Below, piece after piece: positions 1 to 8,680 of a stretch of 41,511 nucleotides of DNA. The notes below the pieces were generated by a model. That model had not been told where the DNA came from, did not search any database, and saw nothing but the letters and a program-made list of their open reading frames with translations. This DNA is from an uncultured Clostridia bacterium (GTDB lineage: Bacteria; Bacillota; Clostridia; Oscillospirales; Ruminococcaceae), in assembly GCA_947629785.1 (NCBI GenBank), contig CANRFB010000021.1:1-41511 (forward strand), written 5' to 3'. The translations under genes and the position numbers were made by a program. Numbering within the stretch: position 1 is the stretch's first letter; each line of letters opens with the position of its first letter.

Positions 1-849
1 GACATCGGAACAGGCGCAAGAGAGATCGGTTATATGTTCGGTCAGTATAAGAGACTCCGCAACGAGTTCACAGGCGTTCTCACAGGTAAGGGACTTTCCT
101 ACGGCGGATCTCTTGCAAGAACTGAAGCTACAGGCTACGGTCTTTGCTATTTCACAGAGGAAATGCTCAACTGCATGAAGAAAGAAAGCTTCAAGGGCAA
201 GACAGTTGTAATTTCCGGTTCGGGCAACGTTGCAATTTACGCTACACAGAAAGCTACACAGCTTGGCGCAAAGGTAGTGGCTCTCTCCGATTCAAACGGC
301 TATATCTACGATCCTAACGGCATTAACCTTGATGTTGTTAAGCAGATCAAGGAAGTTGAAAGAGGCAGAATTAAGGAATATGTCAACAGAGTTCAGGGCG
401 CAACTTATACAGAGGGCTGCAGCGGTATCTGGACCATCAAGTGCGATATTGCTCTTCCCTGCGCTACACAGAACGAAATTGACGGGGCTTCCGCAGACGC
501 TCTTATCAAGAACGGCGTAATGGCTGTTGCAGAGGGCGCAAATATGCCCTCCACACCCGAGGCTATTGAGAAGTTCCAAGCAGCGGGAATCCTCTTCGGA
601 CCTGCAAAGGCTGCAAACGCAGGCGGCGTTGCGACTTCCGGTCTGGAAATGTCCCAGAACAGCGAGAGACTCAGCTGGACATTCGATGAAGTTGACGCTA
701 AGCTGAAAACCATTATGGTAAATATCTTCCACAACGCATACAACGCTTCCAAGGAATACGGTCACGAGGGCAACCTTGTTATGGGTGCAAACATCGCAGG
801 CTTCCTGAAAGTTGCCGACGCTATGAAGTGGCAGGGCGTTGCGTATTAA
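1..849 (+). CDS. gdhA: NAD(P)-specific glutamate dehydrogenase, C-terminal part
   Basis: Catalyses the reversible reductive amination of 2-oxoglutarate to glutamate in the cytoplasm. The reading frame is open from base 1 and begins with DIGTGAREIGYMFGQYK, the conserved stretch joining the catalytic and nucleotide-binding domains, so the gene starts outside the window and about a third of the protein is missing. The visible part contains the Rossmann segment VVISGSGNVAIYATQKA and the conserved ANAGGVATSGLEMSQN motif near the C-terminus, typical of hexameric bacterial GDH. The internal ATG at position 34 is not a start. A strong terminator follows 23 bases after the stop. Together with the glutamate synthase operon at the other end of the window it covers both ammonium assimilation routes. 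Whether it uses NADPH or NADH cannot be told from this fragment. Confidence 0.95.
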   Translation, partial: DIGTGAREIGYMFGQYKRLRNEFTGVLTGKGLSYGGSLARTEATGYGLCYFTEEMLNCMKKESFKGKTVVISGSGNVAIYATQKATQLGAKVVALSDSNGYIYDPNGINLDVVKQIKEVERGRIKEYVNRVQGATYTEGCSGIWTIKCDIALPCATQNEIDGASADALIKNGVMAVAEGANMPSTPEAIEKFQAAGILFGPAKAANAGGVATSGLEMSQNSERLSWTFDEVDAKLKTIMVNIFHNAYNASKEYGHEGNLVMGANIAGFLKVADAMKWQGVAY

Positions 850-872
850 TTCTCCCATGTAAAATAGAGGCG

Positions 873-912
873 ACACCGCGCAGAGCCGTAAGACGTTTTG
901 CGCGGTGTTTTT
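873..912 (+). terminator. Rho-independent terminator of gdhA
   Basis: A perfect 10-bp stem (ACACCGCGCA at 873-882 with TGCGCGGTGT at 899-908), a 16-nt loop and a T-run follow the gdhA stop. Confidence 0.85.
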
Positions 913-971
913 ATGTCTGTCGGGTAATACGGCGGATATTTCATATTGTCGAAAAACATATTTTAAGTTTG

Positions 972-1230
972 TTTTGAAACAGTCCACAGGACTGTTTCAA
1001 AAGGCAAAAAGATAAATAACTTGTTTATTTCAAGGGGGCGCCCTCTACGTAGGGCAGCCCCCTCTTGCCGCCTGCGGCGGCAATTCACCCCTTGCGGAGC
1101 TTTTAACGTATAGTGGAGTTTCGCCGTCTGCGGACGGCGACAAGGGGCTTTGCCCCTTGACCCCACCAGCGCGGCTGCGCTGGACCAGCTTTTCGGACAA
1201 AGTTTTGTTTTTAATTATTTAGTTTGTCCG
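972..1230. repeat. Chain of seven consecutive inverted repeats between gdhA and spoIID
   Basis: This gap between convergent genes holds no convincing ORF but is filled with hairpins. Perfect stems: 972-985/989-1002 (14 bp, 3-nt loop), 1065-1072/1076-1083, 1121-1128/1133-1140, 1141-1148/1152-1159, 1166-1172/1177-1183 and 1194-1201/1223-1230. An imperfect one lies at about 1032-1063. The first could end transcription from both sides. The string of GC-rich hairpins with TGC-type loops looks like a dispersed intergenic element rather than a simple terminator; copies elsewhere in the genome cannot be checked here. Confidence 0.7.
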
Positions 1231-1246
1231 CGCCTATTTTTTTTAT

Positions 1247-2299
1247 TTATTTGTAATTTTCCGTTTCGGTGTTGGGATAGTAGTGCTCAAGAATTTCAAG
1301 GAAATCACTGCCCGACTCCGCCATGGCGTTTGCGCCGTACTGGCTCATTCCCACACCGTGTCCGTAACCTCTGGTCGTGACGGTGAACGTCCCGCTTTCA
1401 AAGGAAATGCTGAAATTCGCCGAACGCAGGGAAAGTATGCTGCGGAACTCCCCGCCGCTTATTTCCAAGCCGCCTGCGGACATTTTAGTGACCGCGCCGG
1501 AAGAGCTCCGCTCGGAAATGACTATCCAGTCTTCGGCGTTTCCCGAAAAGTCCGCGCCGCTCAGGGAATTTTCAAGAAGTCCTTTCAGTTCCTTTTCGGA
1601 AAAGGTCTTTTCCTCGATGTAGGAGGGCGCGTCCTTGTCGCCGCTGCTGTCAACGGGAATAAGGTATTCCACGGGGCTGCCCCAGACGGTTTCCGCGCTT
1701 TCCGTTCTGCCCGAGGACATGGAGTGGAACGCCGCAACAATTGGTTCGCCGCCGTAGACAAGAATTATCCCGTCGGTGGAATCCACCGCTTCACGGACTT
1801 TTTGGGAATAGAGGTCATAGCTTTCCCCGTAGAATTCCTTTGCACGGGCGGGTGTGAAGTATGCCTGATATTTTGAACTGTCGTTGGAAATATCCGCCCC
1901 CATAAGTCCGGCATCGGGGGAAAGCCGCTGCTTTTCCCGCTGGCGGTAGGCGTAGGTCCGAGCCGCGACCGCTTGGGCTTTCAGGGCTTCGGGGGCGTAT
2001 GTGGCGGGCATTTCCGCAAGGACTGCGCCCATAACGTATTCCTGCATATCAAGGGTCAGGACTTGTCCGTCCGTAAAATCAAGTATTTTTATGGTGTCGT
2101 CGGCTTTTTCGGTTTCGGGAACGGCGGTCGTTTCCGCGGTTTCAGTGACTTCCGTTTCGGGAATGTTCGTTCCGGCGGCAATAAGGGGAATTGCTGCGGG
2201 CGGGGAAATTTCCGCGTTTTCGGGCGTTACAAGGGCAAGGGCGGGTATCGCCGCAAGCAGAAATGCAAATATTCCTACGATTTTTAAAAGTTCTTTCAT
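1247..2299 (-). CDS. spoIID: SpoIID/LytB family peptidoglycan lytic transglycosylase
   Basis: SpoIID acts with SpoIIP and SpoIIM during forespore engulfment, cleaving glycan strands stripped of their stem peptides. The 350-residue protein starts with an N-terminal hydrophobic anchor (residues about 5-24), then a low-complexity Thr/Glu linker (about 45-68), then the SpoIID core. The core begins DMQEYVMGAVLAEMPATY, where the Glu of EMP (residue 96) matches the catalytic acid of the family, and continues APEALKAQAVAARTYA. It ends with the conserved HGVGMSQYGANAMA block near residue 314. The ATG is preceded by GAAAGGAAG. The gene is transcribed alone, divergent from citrate synthase and convergent with gdhA. 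It could instead be a vegetative SpoIID-like protein, since many Clostridia carry several; SpoIIP and SpoIIM are not in the window. Confidence 0.88.
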   Translation of the reverse strand: MKELLKIVGIFAFLLAAIPALALVTPENAEISPPAAIPLIAAGTNIPETEVTETAETTAVPETEKADDTIKILDFTDGQVLTLDMQEYVMGAVLAEMPATYAPEALKAQAVAARTYAYRQREKQRLSPDAGLMGADISNDSSKYQAYFTPARAKEFYGESYDLYSQKVREAVDSTDGIILVYGGEPIVAAFHSMSSGRTESAETVWGSPVEYLIPVDSSGDKDAPSYIEEKTFSEKELKGLLENSLSGADFSGNAEDWIVISERSSSGAVTKMSAGGLEISGGEFRSILSLRSANFSISFESGTFTVTTRGYGHGVGMSQYGANAMAESGSDFLEILEHYYPNTETENYK

Positions 2300-2346
2300 G
2301 GCTTTTTCTTCCTTTCGATTTGATTTTTGGTAAATTTATGTAAAAA

Positions 2347-2362
2347 TATTCCTTTTGGAATA
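2347..2362. promoter_or_regulatory. Small palindrome between spoIID and citrate synthase
   Basis: TATTCC-TTTT-GGAATA is a perfect 6-bp inverted repeat 16 bp upstream of the -35 box of the citrate synthase promoter, in the divergent intergenic region. It could be an operator; no regulator is recognised. Confidence 0.3.
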
Positions 2363-2377
2363 ATTCTTTAAAAATTC

Positions 2378-2406
2378 TTGACAATTGGGCTTGGGTGTTG
2401 TACAAT
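2378..2406 (+). promoter_or_regulatory. SigA-type promoter of citrate synthase
   Basis: TTGACA at 2378-2383, a 17-bp spacer and TACAAT at 2401-2406. Transcription should start near 2413, giving an mRNA leader of about 155 nt. Confidence 0.75.
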
Positions 2407-2412
2407 AAATAT

Positions 2413-2568
2413 ATATGTGTTTGTTTGTCAAATGAATATTGTTGGGCGATCTGTTACCGAATACCTCCGGAACGGTTTGCATTGATACAACGGCGTATTG
2501 GAGCATTGACAGGAGACTGTCGGTTCAATAGGTCGCAGCAGTATCGGAGTATCAAAGGAGGCTTTCTT
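2413..2568 (+). other. Long structured 5' leader of citrate synthase mRNA
   Basis: About 155 nt separate the predicted transcription start from the GTG start. The leader contains a GACAG-GAGA-CTGTC hairpin with a GNRA-type loop (about 2507-2520). It also holds CCTCC (2464-2468), which is complementary to the GGAGG of the ribosome binding site (2557-2561). An open frame runs through it from 2395, but it lacks a ribosome binding site and its first ATG overlaps the promoter region, so I treat it as untranslated. It matches no riboswitch class I recognise. Confidence 0.35.
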
Positions 2569-3927
2569 GTGAATACAGTCAATTATAATAAAGCTGCTTT
2601 TAAAAATCTATGCGGCGAGTTTGTAAAAAATAACACAATTCCGCAGCAGCTGTATGAAAAATATCAGGTAAAACGCGGGCTGCGCAACAGCGACGGCAGC
2701 GGCGTTGTGGCGGGGATCACAAATATCTGCAACGTTCACGGTTATATCGTTAACGAGGGCGAACGTGAACCCGTCGCGGGCGAACTTATCTACAGAGGCT
2801 ACAATATAAACGATATTATAGCAAATACCACCGGAAAAGACCGCTTCGGCTTCGAGGAAACGGTATATCTGCTCCTTTTCGGAAATCTTCCTACCGAGCA
2901 GAGCCTGAAAAATTTCAACGAGATGCTTTCCGGATTCAGGGAACTGCCCGCGGGATTTTCCGAGGATATGATATTTAAAGCCCCCTCAAGGAATATAATG
3001 AATAAAATGGCGCGTTCCGTGCTGGCACTGTATTCCTATGAGGAAGACCCCGAGGACCAGAGCCTTGAAAAGGAACTTCTCCGCGCAGTGGCGATAATCG
3101 CAAGACTTCCGTCCGCAATGGTGGATTCTTACCAGATAAAGCGCAGGGTATTCGACCACGAAACACTGTATCTTCACCCGCTGAACCCTGACGAATGTAC
3201 CGCGGAAAGTATACTTTCCACGTTGAGACACGACAGGGTCTACACAAGGGAAGAAGCCAAGCTCCTTGACCTTATGCTTATAATCCACGCGGAACACGGC
3301 GGCGGAAATAACTCCACTTTCACCTGCCGCACACTGACTTCTTCGGGAACGGACGCCTATTCCGCCTATGCGGGGGCTATCGGTTCGCTGAAAGGACACC
3401 GCCACGGCGGCGCGAATTTCAAGGTAATGCGTCAGCTGGACGAGTTCAAGGAAAATATTTCCGACTGGGGAAACGACAGCGAAGTCAAGGACTACCTTGC
3501 AAAGGTCATAAAAGGCGAAGCAGGCGACGGAACGGGACTTGTTTACGGCATGGGACACGCTATTTATACGCTTTCCGACCCGAGAGCGGTGATTTTAAAG
3601 GAAAATGCCATGAAGCTTGCCAAGGGTACGGAGTTTGAAAAGGAATTCATGCTTCTTGATGCGGTTGAACGCCTTACGCCTGAAGTTTTCGCGGAGGTAA
3701 AGGGAAGTTCAAAGGTCATGTGCGCAAACGTAGACCTGTATTCGGGGCTTGTTTACAAAATGCTGAAAATTCCCGTGGAGCTGAATACTCCCATGTTTGC
3801 GGTATCGCGTATAGCGGGCTGGTCAGCACACCGCATTGAGGAACTGCTTAACGGAAAGCGTATAATCAGACCCGCGTACAAGGCTATTTCACAAAGGCGT
3901 AAATATATCCCTCTTGAAGAGAGATAA
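2569..3927 (+). CDS. gltA: Citrate synthase
   Basis: Condenses acetyl-CoA and oxaloacetate to citrate, feeding 2-oxoglutarate for glutamate synthesis in an anaerobe with a partial TCA cycle. Family signatures are present in order: HAEHGGGNNSTF, KGHRHGGAN (catalytic His of the RHGG type), GMGHAIYTLSDPRA (second catalytic His) and NVDLYSG (catalytic Asp), ending in RPAYKAISQRRKYI. I chose the GTG at 2569 because AAAGGAGG lies 7 nt upstream and the protein then has 452 residues, a normal length. The in-frame ATG at 2395 would add 58 residues unlike any citrate synthase and would overlap the promoter. The next gene begins 34 bases after the stop and may be cotranscribed. Whether it is Si- or Re-type is not in doubt, because Re-citrate synthases belong to another family. 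Confidence 0.95.
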   Translation: MNTVNYNKAAFKNLCGEFVKNNTIPQQLYEKYQVKRGLRNSDGSGVVAGITNICNVHGYIVNEGEREPVAGELIYRGYNINDIIANTTGKDRFGFEETVYLLLFGNLPTEQSLKNFNEMLSGFRELPAGFSEDMIFKAPSRNIMNKMARSVLALYSYEEDPEDQSLEKELLRAVAIIARLPSAMVDSYQIKRRVFDHETLYLHPLNPDECTAESILSTLRHDRVYTREEAKLLDLMLIIHAEHGGGNNSTFTCRTLTSSGTDAYSAYAGAIGSLKGHRHGGANFKVMRQLDEFKENISDWGNDSEVKDYLAKVIKGEAGDGTGLVYGMGHAIYTLSDPRAVILKENAMKLAKGTEFEKEFMLLDAVERLTPEVFAEVKGSSKVMCANVDLYSGLVYKMLKIPVELNTPMFAVSRIAGWSAHRIEELLNGKRIIRPAYKAISQRRKYIPLEER

Positions 3928-3961
3928 TATTACATATATTTATTTAGAAGGGGATACGGAC

Positions 3962-5047
3962 ATGAGCAAAGCAAATGTTAAACCTTATGAGCAAAAAAGG
4001 GTATTGTTTGACAAGAAACTGTCGGTGCCTGCTTATCTGTTGGTGCTTGTCATTGCTGTTATCGCAAGAACGGTGCAGTTACAGACAAACATGGATTTCG
4101 GTTCGGGAAAATATATAGACAGTTCGCTTGCAAAGAATTACGGATTCTGGGCGTTGGCGATAGGATTTATCTTTATTTTTCTTGTTCTGTTCCTTGGGCA
4201 GTCAAGGGATAAGATAGTCAACAAGAAAACGGACGACCAAAAAGACATAGAAAGTTCATGTGTTCTGATGAATCCTATGCGTCTGGATGCGGAGCGGCTG
4301 AATAAGAAAATTTCCCCCAAAGCCGGAGCGTTTATGTTTATTATGGCGTTCCTGACGGTATTTGACATATTCCTTGAACTTTCATCTGTGGTAAGCAGAA
4401 ACGATGAACTTTCCACAGAGGCTGTTCCGGTGTCGGCATTTGCGGGAGTTTCGGTGCTTGACTGGATAATTTACGTCTGCGCCGTTATCACGGTAATAAC
4501 ATTCATTTCGCTGGGTGCAAACATTCTTAAAGGCGACGGCTTCACAAGAGGAAACTGCGTGTTCCTGTCAGTATTTGCGATATGGAAGCTTTTGCAGATA
4601 TTCTCAATGATAAATAAGGGCGAAATTATCGGCGCATATTCCGAAAAGATATACATTATGCTTACGGATATGGCTTCGGCGGCGTTCTTCATTTATGCGG
4701 CTAAGTTCTTCGGCGGATTTGAAAAGAAACATACGCGGTTCTGGCTTATCATGTTCGGATATATGGCTTCGATACTTGCGGCTGTATCAACACTTCCGAG
4801 GTACATTATATACTTTACAAAGAGCTATGAGGAAAGATACGGAATGTCAACGCCGTCTACTTCCGAAGTGGGTATAATATTTATAACCGTGGTCATAACG
4901 GCGGTATTCTGGAGCAGTTATGAATACAGAGTTATGCCTAAGCTTGAAATTGCCGGAAAGCGCCGTTGGAGAGGCATCACCTCCACTACCGATGAAATGG
5001 AATCCATAGACGAGGAAGCAGGTTCCACAGGCGGCGATAATAATTAA
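3962..5047 (+). CDS. Polytopic membrane protein of unknown function
   Basis: I do not recognise this family. The 361-residue protein shows about eight hydrophobic segments (near residues 22-38, 61-79, 121-140, 165-187, 198-216, 230-250, 259-284 and 302-318). It has a charged loop between segments 2 and 3 and an acidic, Ser/Thr/Gly-rich tail ending in DNN. No catalytic or transport motif stands out. The ATG at 3962 is preceded by GAAGGGGA at good spacing; an in-frame upstream ATG at 3914 overlaps the citrate synthase gene and lacks a binding site. It lies 34 bases downstream of citrate synthase on the same strand and is followed by a hairpin with a T-run, so it probably ends that transcript. 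Confidence 0.75.
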   Translation: MSKANVKPYEQKRVLFDKKLSVPAYLLVLVIAVIARTVQLQTNMDFGSGKYIDSSLAKNYGFWALAIGFIFIFLVLFLGQSRDKIVNKKTDDQKDIESSCVLMNPMRLDAERLNKKISPKAGAFMFIMAFLTVFDIFLELSSVVSRNDELSTEAVPVSAFAGVSVLDWIIYVCAVITVITFISLGANILKGDGFTRGNCVFLSVFAIWKLLQIFSMINKGEIIGAYSEKIYIMLTDMASAAFFIYAAKFFGGFEKKHTRFWLIMFGYMASILAAVSTLPRYIIYFTKSYEERYGMSTPSTSEVGIIFITVVITAVFWSSYEYRVMPKLEIAGKRRWRGITSTTDEMESIDEEAGSTGGDNN

Positions 5048-5051
5048 GATC

Positions 5052-5115
5052 AGGCGCACTGCGGACGTTTAACGGCGGGTATATTCCGCTGTGCGTTCTG
5101 CCGTGCGCCTTTTTT
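5052..5115 (+). terminator. Terminator or attenuator before the lipoprotein gene
   Basis: AGGCGCAC (5052-5059) pairs with GTGCGCCT (5103-5110), followed directly by TTTTT. The 43-nt loop has internal complementarity. The T-run ends immediately before the ribosome binding site of the next gene, so this could end the upstream transcript or attenuate the downstream operon. Confidence 0.65.
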
Positions 5116-5131
5116 GAAAGGAGCGGTAAAT

Positions 5132-6448
5132 CTGGGAAAAATCACAAAAAATATACTTCCCGTATTAATGACGCTCTGTTTTACTGCGTGTTCATTCGGA
5201 AGTCCGGTGGATACGCTTCTTTCGCCGCCCAAGCTTTCGGAGGAACAGCGGGACGTTTACAATGCGCTTGTGAGTTCGGCGGGGAACGACATAAAACTTC
5301 AATATCCGAGAGCGGGCGAATACCGTTCCGCTTTTGTATTTGCGGATATTGACGGCGAACCTGACAGCGAAGCCATAGTTTTTTACGAAAAATCAGGGGA
5401 AACGGCGGGAACGGGAAACGTCCGCATAAACATTATTGACCGCTTTCCCGACGGAACGTGGCACAGCGTTTACGACCATGCAGGCATGGGAACGGGCATT
5501 GAAAGGGTCATATTCTCGGATATAGGGAATTCGGGAACGGTCAGCATGATGATAGGCTATGAACTGCTTTCGGGAGAAAAGCAGGCGGCGGTCTACAGCT
5601 ATCGTGACGGAATACTCTACAGCGATTTCAACGACAGCTATAATACAATGTTCGTTACAGACATAAACAGGGACGATTCGGACGAACTTGTCCTTATCAG
5701 AACGGAAACACAGCTTCGGAACGCGTCACTCAGCCTTATTTCAAGGAATGCAGACAGCGGCGAGGTTTCGGAGTCGGGAAATGTGGCGCTTGACAAGAAT
5801 GCTTCTGAATTTGTCAATATTGCTTCGGGGTATATCGGTTCGGGAACGCCCGCTATTTTCATAGACGGTCTGAACGACAGACAGATTACTACCGAAATAA
5901 TCTATTACCTTAACGATTCTTTGAGGAATCCTCTGTATCTGGGCGAATCTTCCATGATAGAAAACACCCGCCGCCCCGCGGGTTATCTCTGCACCGACAT
6001 TGACCTTGACGGAATTATCGAAATTCCCACGCGGTCGCTTTTCCCGGGATATTCGGAGGAATCCTCGGAAAAAGTCTACTGCACGGATTGGAACGTTCTG
6101 GAAAATTATAGCGTTACAAAGAAATATTCAAGCTATTACAGCAGAAGCGACGGCTATTGCTTTATTATGCCAAGCAGATGGTCGGGAGTAGTCACTGCGA
6201 AAACGGACAACGCCACGGGAGAATTGGTTTTCTACAAATACAAGATAGATATTCTGAACAGCACTACGGAACTTATGCGTATAGCCGCGGTAAGCCCCGC
6301 GGAAACACAATCCCTGCTTGAAGAGGGATATATAACCATAAAAAGCGGGAATAACATGAATTATCTTGTAAAATGCCCCGATATCGAGGACGAACCGCTT
6401 ATTTTGACAGGAACGGAAATAAGCAATAATTTCTATATTATGATATAA
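5132..6448 (+). CDS. Lipoprotein with VCBS/FG-GAP-like acidic repeats
   Basis: A secreted, lipid-anchored protein of about 438 residues. The N-terminus has a short positive stretch, a hydrophobic core and the lipobox FTAC, after which the mature protein begins. At least three segments resemble calcium-binding FG-GAP/VCBS beta-propeller blades: VFADIDGEPDSEAIVF, FVTDINRDDSDELVLI and LCTDIDLDGIIEI. The start is uncertain. AAAGGAG at 5117-5123 fits best with a CTG at 5132, which gives a textbook lipoprotein signal. A TTG at 5114 lies inside the terminator T-run, and the ATG at 5168 would cut off the charged region. It lies 24 bases upstream of a response regulator gene and may be an extracytoplasmic input or target of that two-component system; this is inference from position. 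Confidence 0.75.
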   Translation: MGKITKNILPVLMTLCFTACSFGSPVDTLLSPPKLSEEQRDVYNALVSSAGNDIKLQYPRAGEYRSAFVFADIDGEPDSEAIVFYEKSGETAGTGNVRINIIDRFPDGTWHSVYDHAGMGTGIERVIFSDIGNSGTVSMMIGYELLSGEKQAAVYSYRDGILYSDFNDSYNTMFVTDINRDDSDELVLIRTETQLRNASLSLISRNADSGEVSESGNVALDKNASEFVNIASGYIGSGTPAIFIDGLNDRQITTEIIYYLNDSLRNPLYLGESSMIENTRRPAGYLCTDIDLDGIIEIPTRSLFPGYSEESSEKVYCTDWNVLENYSVTKKYSSYYSRSDGYCFIMPSRWSGVVTAKTDNATGELVFYKYKIDILNSTTELMRIAAVSPAETQSLLEEGYITIKSGNNMNYLVKCPDIEDEPLILTGTEISNNFYIMI

Positions 6449-6472
6449 ACGAAAAGGAAAGGCGGTAATTCT

Positions 6473-7216
6473 ATGAAACGCATACTTGTCTGCGAGGACG
6501 AGGACGTCATTCGCGACTTTGTTGTAATAAATCTTAAACGCGCGGGCTATGAAGTGACGGACGTGAACTGCGGCGAGGAGGCTTTGCGGGTATTTGACGA
6601 AACATTCGGCGCATTTGACGTTGCGCTTCTGGATATTATGATGCCCGGAATGGACGGATTTCAAGTGTGCAGGGAACTCCGCAGGAGAAGCAGTACCCTC
6701 GGAATTATCATGCTTTCCGCCAAAACACAGGAAATTGACAAGGTAAGCGGGCTTATGATAGGCGCGGACGACTATATAACCAAGCCTTTCACCACTTCCG
6801 AACTTACCGCAAGGATAGACGCGGTCTATCGTCGGGTAAGCATGAGTATTCCCAGAGATGATGAAATGAACCGCACTATTGAGTCGGGACCTTTCGTCCT
6901 CAATCTTAAAAGCCGCACTATTGCCAAGAACGGAATTCCCATCGACCTTACACAGGTTGAATATCAGATTCTGGAATATTTCCTTACCCACGCGGAAATT
7001 GCCCTTGACAGGAATTCAATTCTTATGCACATCTGGGGGGATAATTACTACGGCGATGACAAAATCGTTGATGTGAATATCCGCCGCATAAGAATGAAAA
7101 TTGAGGACGAACCCTCGCACCCCCATTACATATCCACTATATGGGGCTTCGGCTACAAATGGTCGGTAAAACCGCCCGAAGAAGATGAAGAAGAGGAAGA
7201 GAAAGAAGAGGAGTAA
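6473..7216 (+). CDS. OmpR/PhoB-family response regulator
   Basis: DNA-binding half of a two-component system. The receiver domain (residues about 1-118) has the acidic cluster EDED at 8-11, the phospho-acceptor Asp54 in LLDIMMPGMDG, and Lys104 in ADDYITKPF. The winged-helix domain (about 135-238) contains LTQVEYQILEYFLTH and VDVNIRRIRMKIED and ends at TIWGFGYKWSV, a typical OmpR tail. An extra, very acidic tail follows (EEDEEEEEKEEE). The ATG has GGAAAGGCGG upstream. The kinase gene follows 30 bases later. Its neighbourhood, with walJ 9 kb downstream in the same block, suggests a WalR/PhoP-like role, but the sequence alone does not distinguish subfamilies. Confidence 0.93.
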   Translation: MKRILVCEDEDVIRDFVVINLKRAGYEVTDVNCGEEALRVFDETFGAFDVALLDIMMPGMDGFQVCRELRRRSSTLGIIMLSAKTQEIDKVSGLMIGADDYITKPFTTSELTARIDAVYRRVSMSIPRDDEMNRTIESGPFVLNLKSRTIAKNGIPIDLTQVEYQILEYFLTHAEIALDRNSILMHIWGDNYYGDDKIVDVNIRRIRMKIEDEPSHPHYISTIWGFGYKWSVKPPEEDEEEEEKEEE

Positions 7217-7246
7217 TTTCAGCATCAAAAAACAGGGAGAAAGCGC

Positions 7247-8668
7247 ATGAGCAGATTTACCATAACCCGCCGCTGGCTGGTGAATAATCTGGGGGTAATT
7301 TCCATAATGCTGTTTGCTGTTGTAATAGGCGGGATACTTTTCGTAAGGAGTTACTATTACAGCGCGGCGAGGCAGTATCTTACTTCCAGAATGAATATGG
7401 TCTCAAGCATTTTGCAGCGTTCCTACAACGACCCGTCAACGAGTTTTTCCTCGGAGATACGTTCCGTTGCGGTGAACTGGGCGGAAAAGGACAAGACGGA
7501 AATAATGGTTGTGGGAAACCGTGAAAATATTGCGCTTACCTCGTCGGGGTTCATTCCGTCGGAAAGCCTTGACGAAATGGCTGACTATACGCAGGCGGTT
7601 TCCAACGGCGCAAACGGCTACTACGCGGGGCGAATTTCCACGGGAGAACATATCATGGCGGTATGCGTTCTGCTGCCGGACAATGATTCGGGGTATTCGG
7701 CGATACGGCTTGTTTCCTCCCTTGAAGCGGTGGACAGGCATATCGCGGCAATTGCCGTTATTCTTGCGGCGGTTTGCCTTGCAGTGCTGTTCATGATGGT
7801 ACTTTCGGGATCGTATTTCGTAAGATCCATAGTTATCCCCGTCCGCCAGATAGGTTCAACGGCAAGGCGGTACGCCATGGGGGATTTCTCGGTGCGTATC
7901 ACCAAGAAGAATGACGACGAAATCGGCGAACTCTGCGACATTGTAAACCACATGGCAAGCGAACTTGCAATTTCCGAATCCATGAAGAACGAGTTTATTT
8001 CCAGCGTTTCTCACGAACTCCGCACGCCGCTTACGGCAATAAAAGGCTGGGCGGAAACTATCGGAAGTATGCCCGAAGATGTGGAAACAGTTGCAAAAGG
8101 CATGAGAGTCATCAGCAGCGAAAGCGACAGGCTTTCGCAGATGGTAGAGGAACTGCTTGATTTCTCGCGTATGCAGAACGGGCGGTTCACCCTTGACAAG
8201 AAAACAATGGATATTCTTGCGGAACTTGGTGACGCGGTGCTTATTTACACCGAAAAAGCCCGCAGCGAGGGAATAAAGGTAATCTACAACGAGCCAGATA
8301 TGCTGCCCTTTGTGTACGGCGACAAGAACCGTATCAGGCAGGTGTTTATAAATGTTATCGACAACGCCATAAAATATACCGAAAAGGACGGAACGGTAGT
8401 AGTTCAGGCACTTATGGCGGACGCGGAGACCATTCAGGTGGATATTTCCGACACGGGCTGCGGAATAAGCCCGCAGGACCTGCCAAAAGTCAAGACGAAA
8501 TTCTACAAGGCAAATCATACCCGCCGCGGCAGCGGAATAGGACTTGCAGTGGCTGACGAAATAGTCGCCATGCACGGCGGAAGTCTGGATATTTACAGCG
8601 AACAGGGGAAAGGCACAACGGTCACGATAAAACTGCCGATACAAAGAAAAAATGACGGCAAGAACTGA
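7247..8668 (+). CDS. Membrane sensor histidine kinase
   Basis: Partner of the preceding response regulator, 473 residues. Order of parts: transmembrane helix about 13-34; an extracytoplasmic sensor domain of about 130 residues; a second helix about 166-190; HAMP about 191-243; then the dimerisation and phospho-acceptor helix with SSVSHELRTPLTAIKGW, where His256 is the phosphorylation site. The ATPase domain follows with the N box (FINVIDNAIKYTE), the G1 box (DISDTGCGIS) and the G2 box (GSGIGLAVADEIV). There is no PAS domain, unlike Bacillus WalK. All catalytic motifs look intact. The start ATG is preceded by CAGGGAGA. The YqhQ gene starts 12 bases after its stop, so all are likely in one transcript. 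Confidence 0.93.
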   Translation: MSRFTITRRWLVNNLGVISIMLFAVVIGGILFVRSYYYSAARQYLTSRMNMVSSILQRSYNDPSTSFSSEIRSVAVNWAEKDKTEIMVVGNRENIALTSSGFIPSESLDEMADYTQAVSNGANGYYAGRISTGEHIMAVCVLLPDNDSGYSAIRLVSSLEAVDRHIAAIAVILAAVCLAVLFMMVLSGSYFVRSIVIPVRQIGSTARRYAMGDFSVRITKKNDDEIGELCDIVNHMASELAISESMKNEFISSVSHELRTPLTAIKGWAETIGSMPEDVETVAKGMRVISSESDRLSQMVEELLDFSRMQNGRFTLDKKTMDILAELGDAVLIYTEKARSEGIKVIYNEPDMLPFVYGDKNRIRQVFINVIDNAIKYTEKDGTVVVQALMADAETIQVDISDTGCGISPQDLPKVKTKFYKANHTRRGSGIGLAVADEIVAMHGGSLDIYSEQGKGTTVTIKLPIQRKNDGKN

Positions 8669-8680
8669 AAGGATAATGAA

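Noticed and set aside
2300-2370. SigE-type sporulation promoter for spoIID
   Set aside because: An ATATT-like -35 can be found, but no CATA-like -10 box at the right distance; not strong enough to list.
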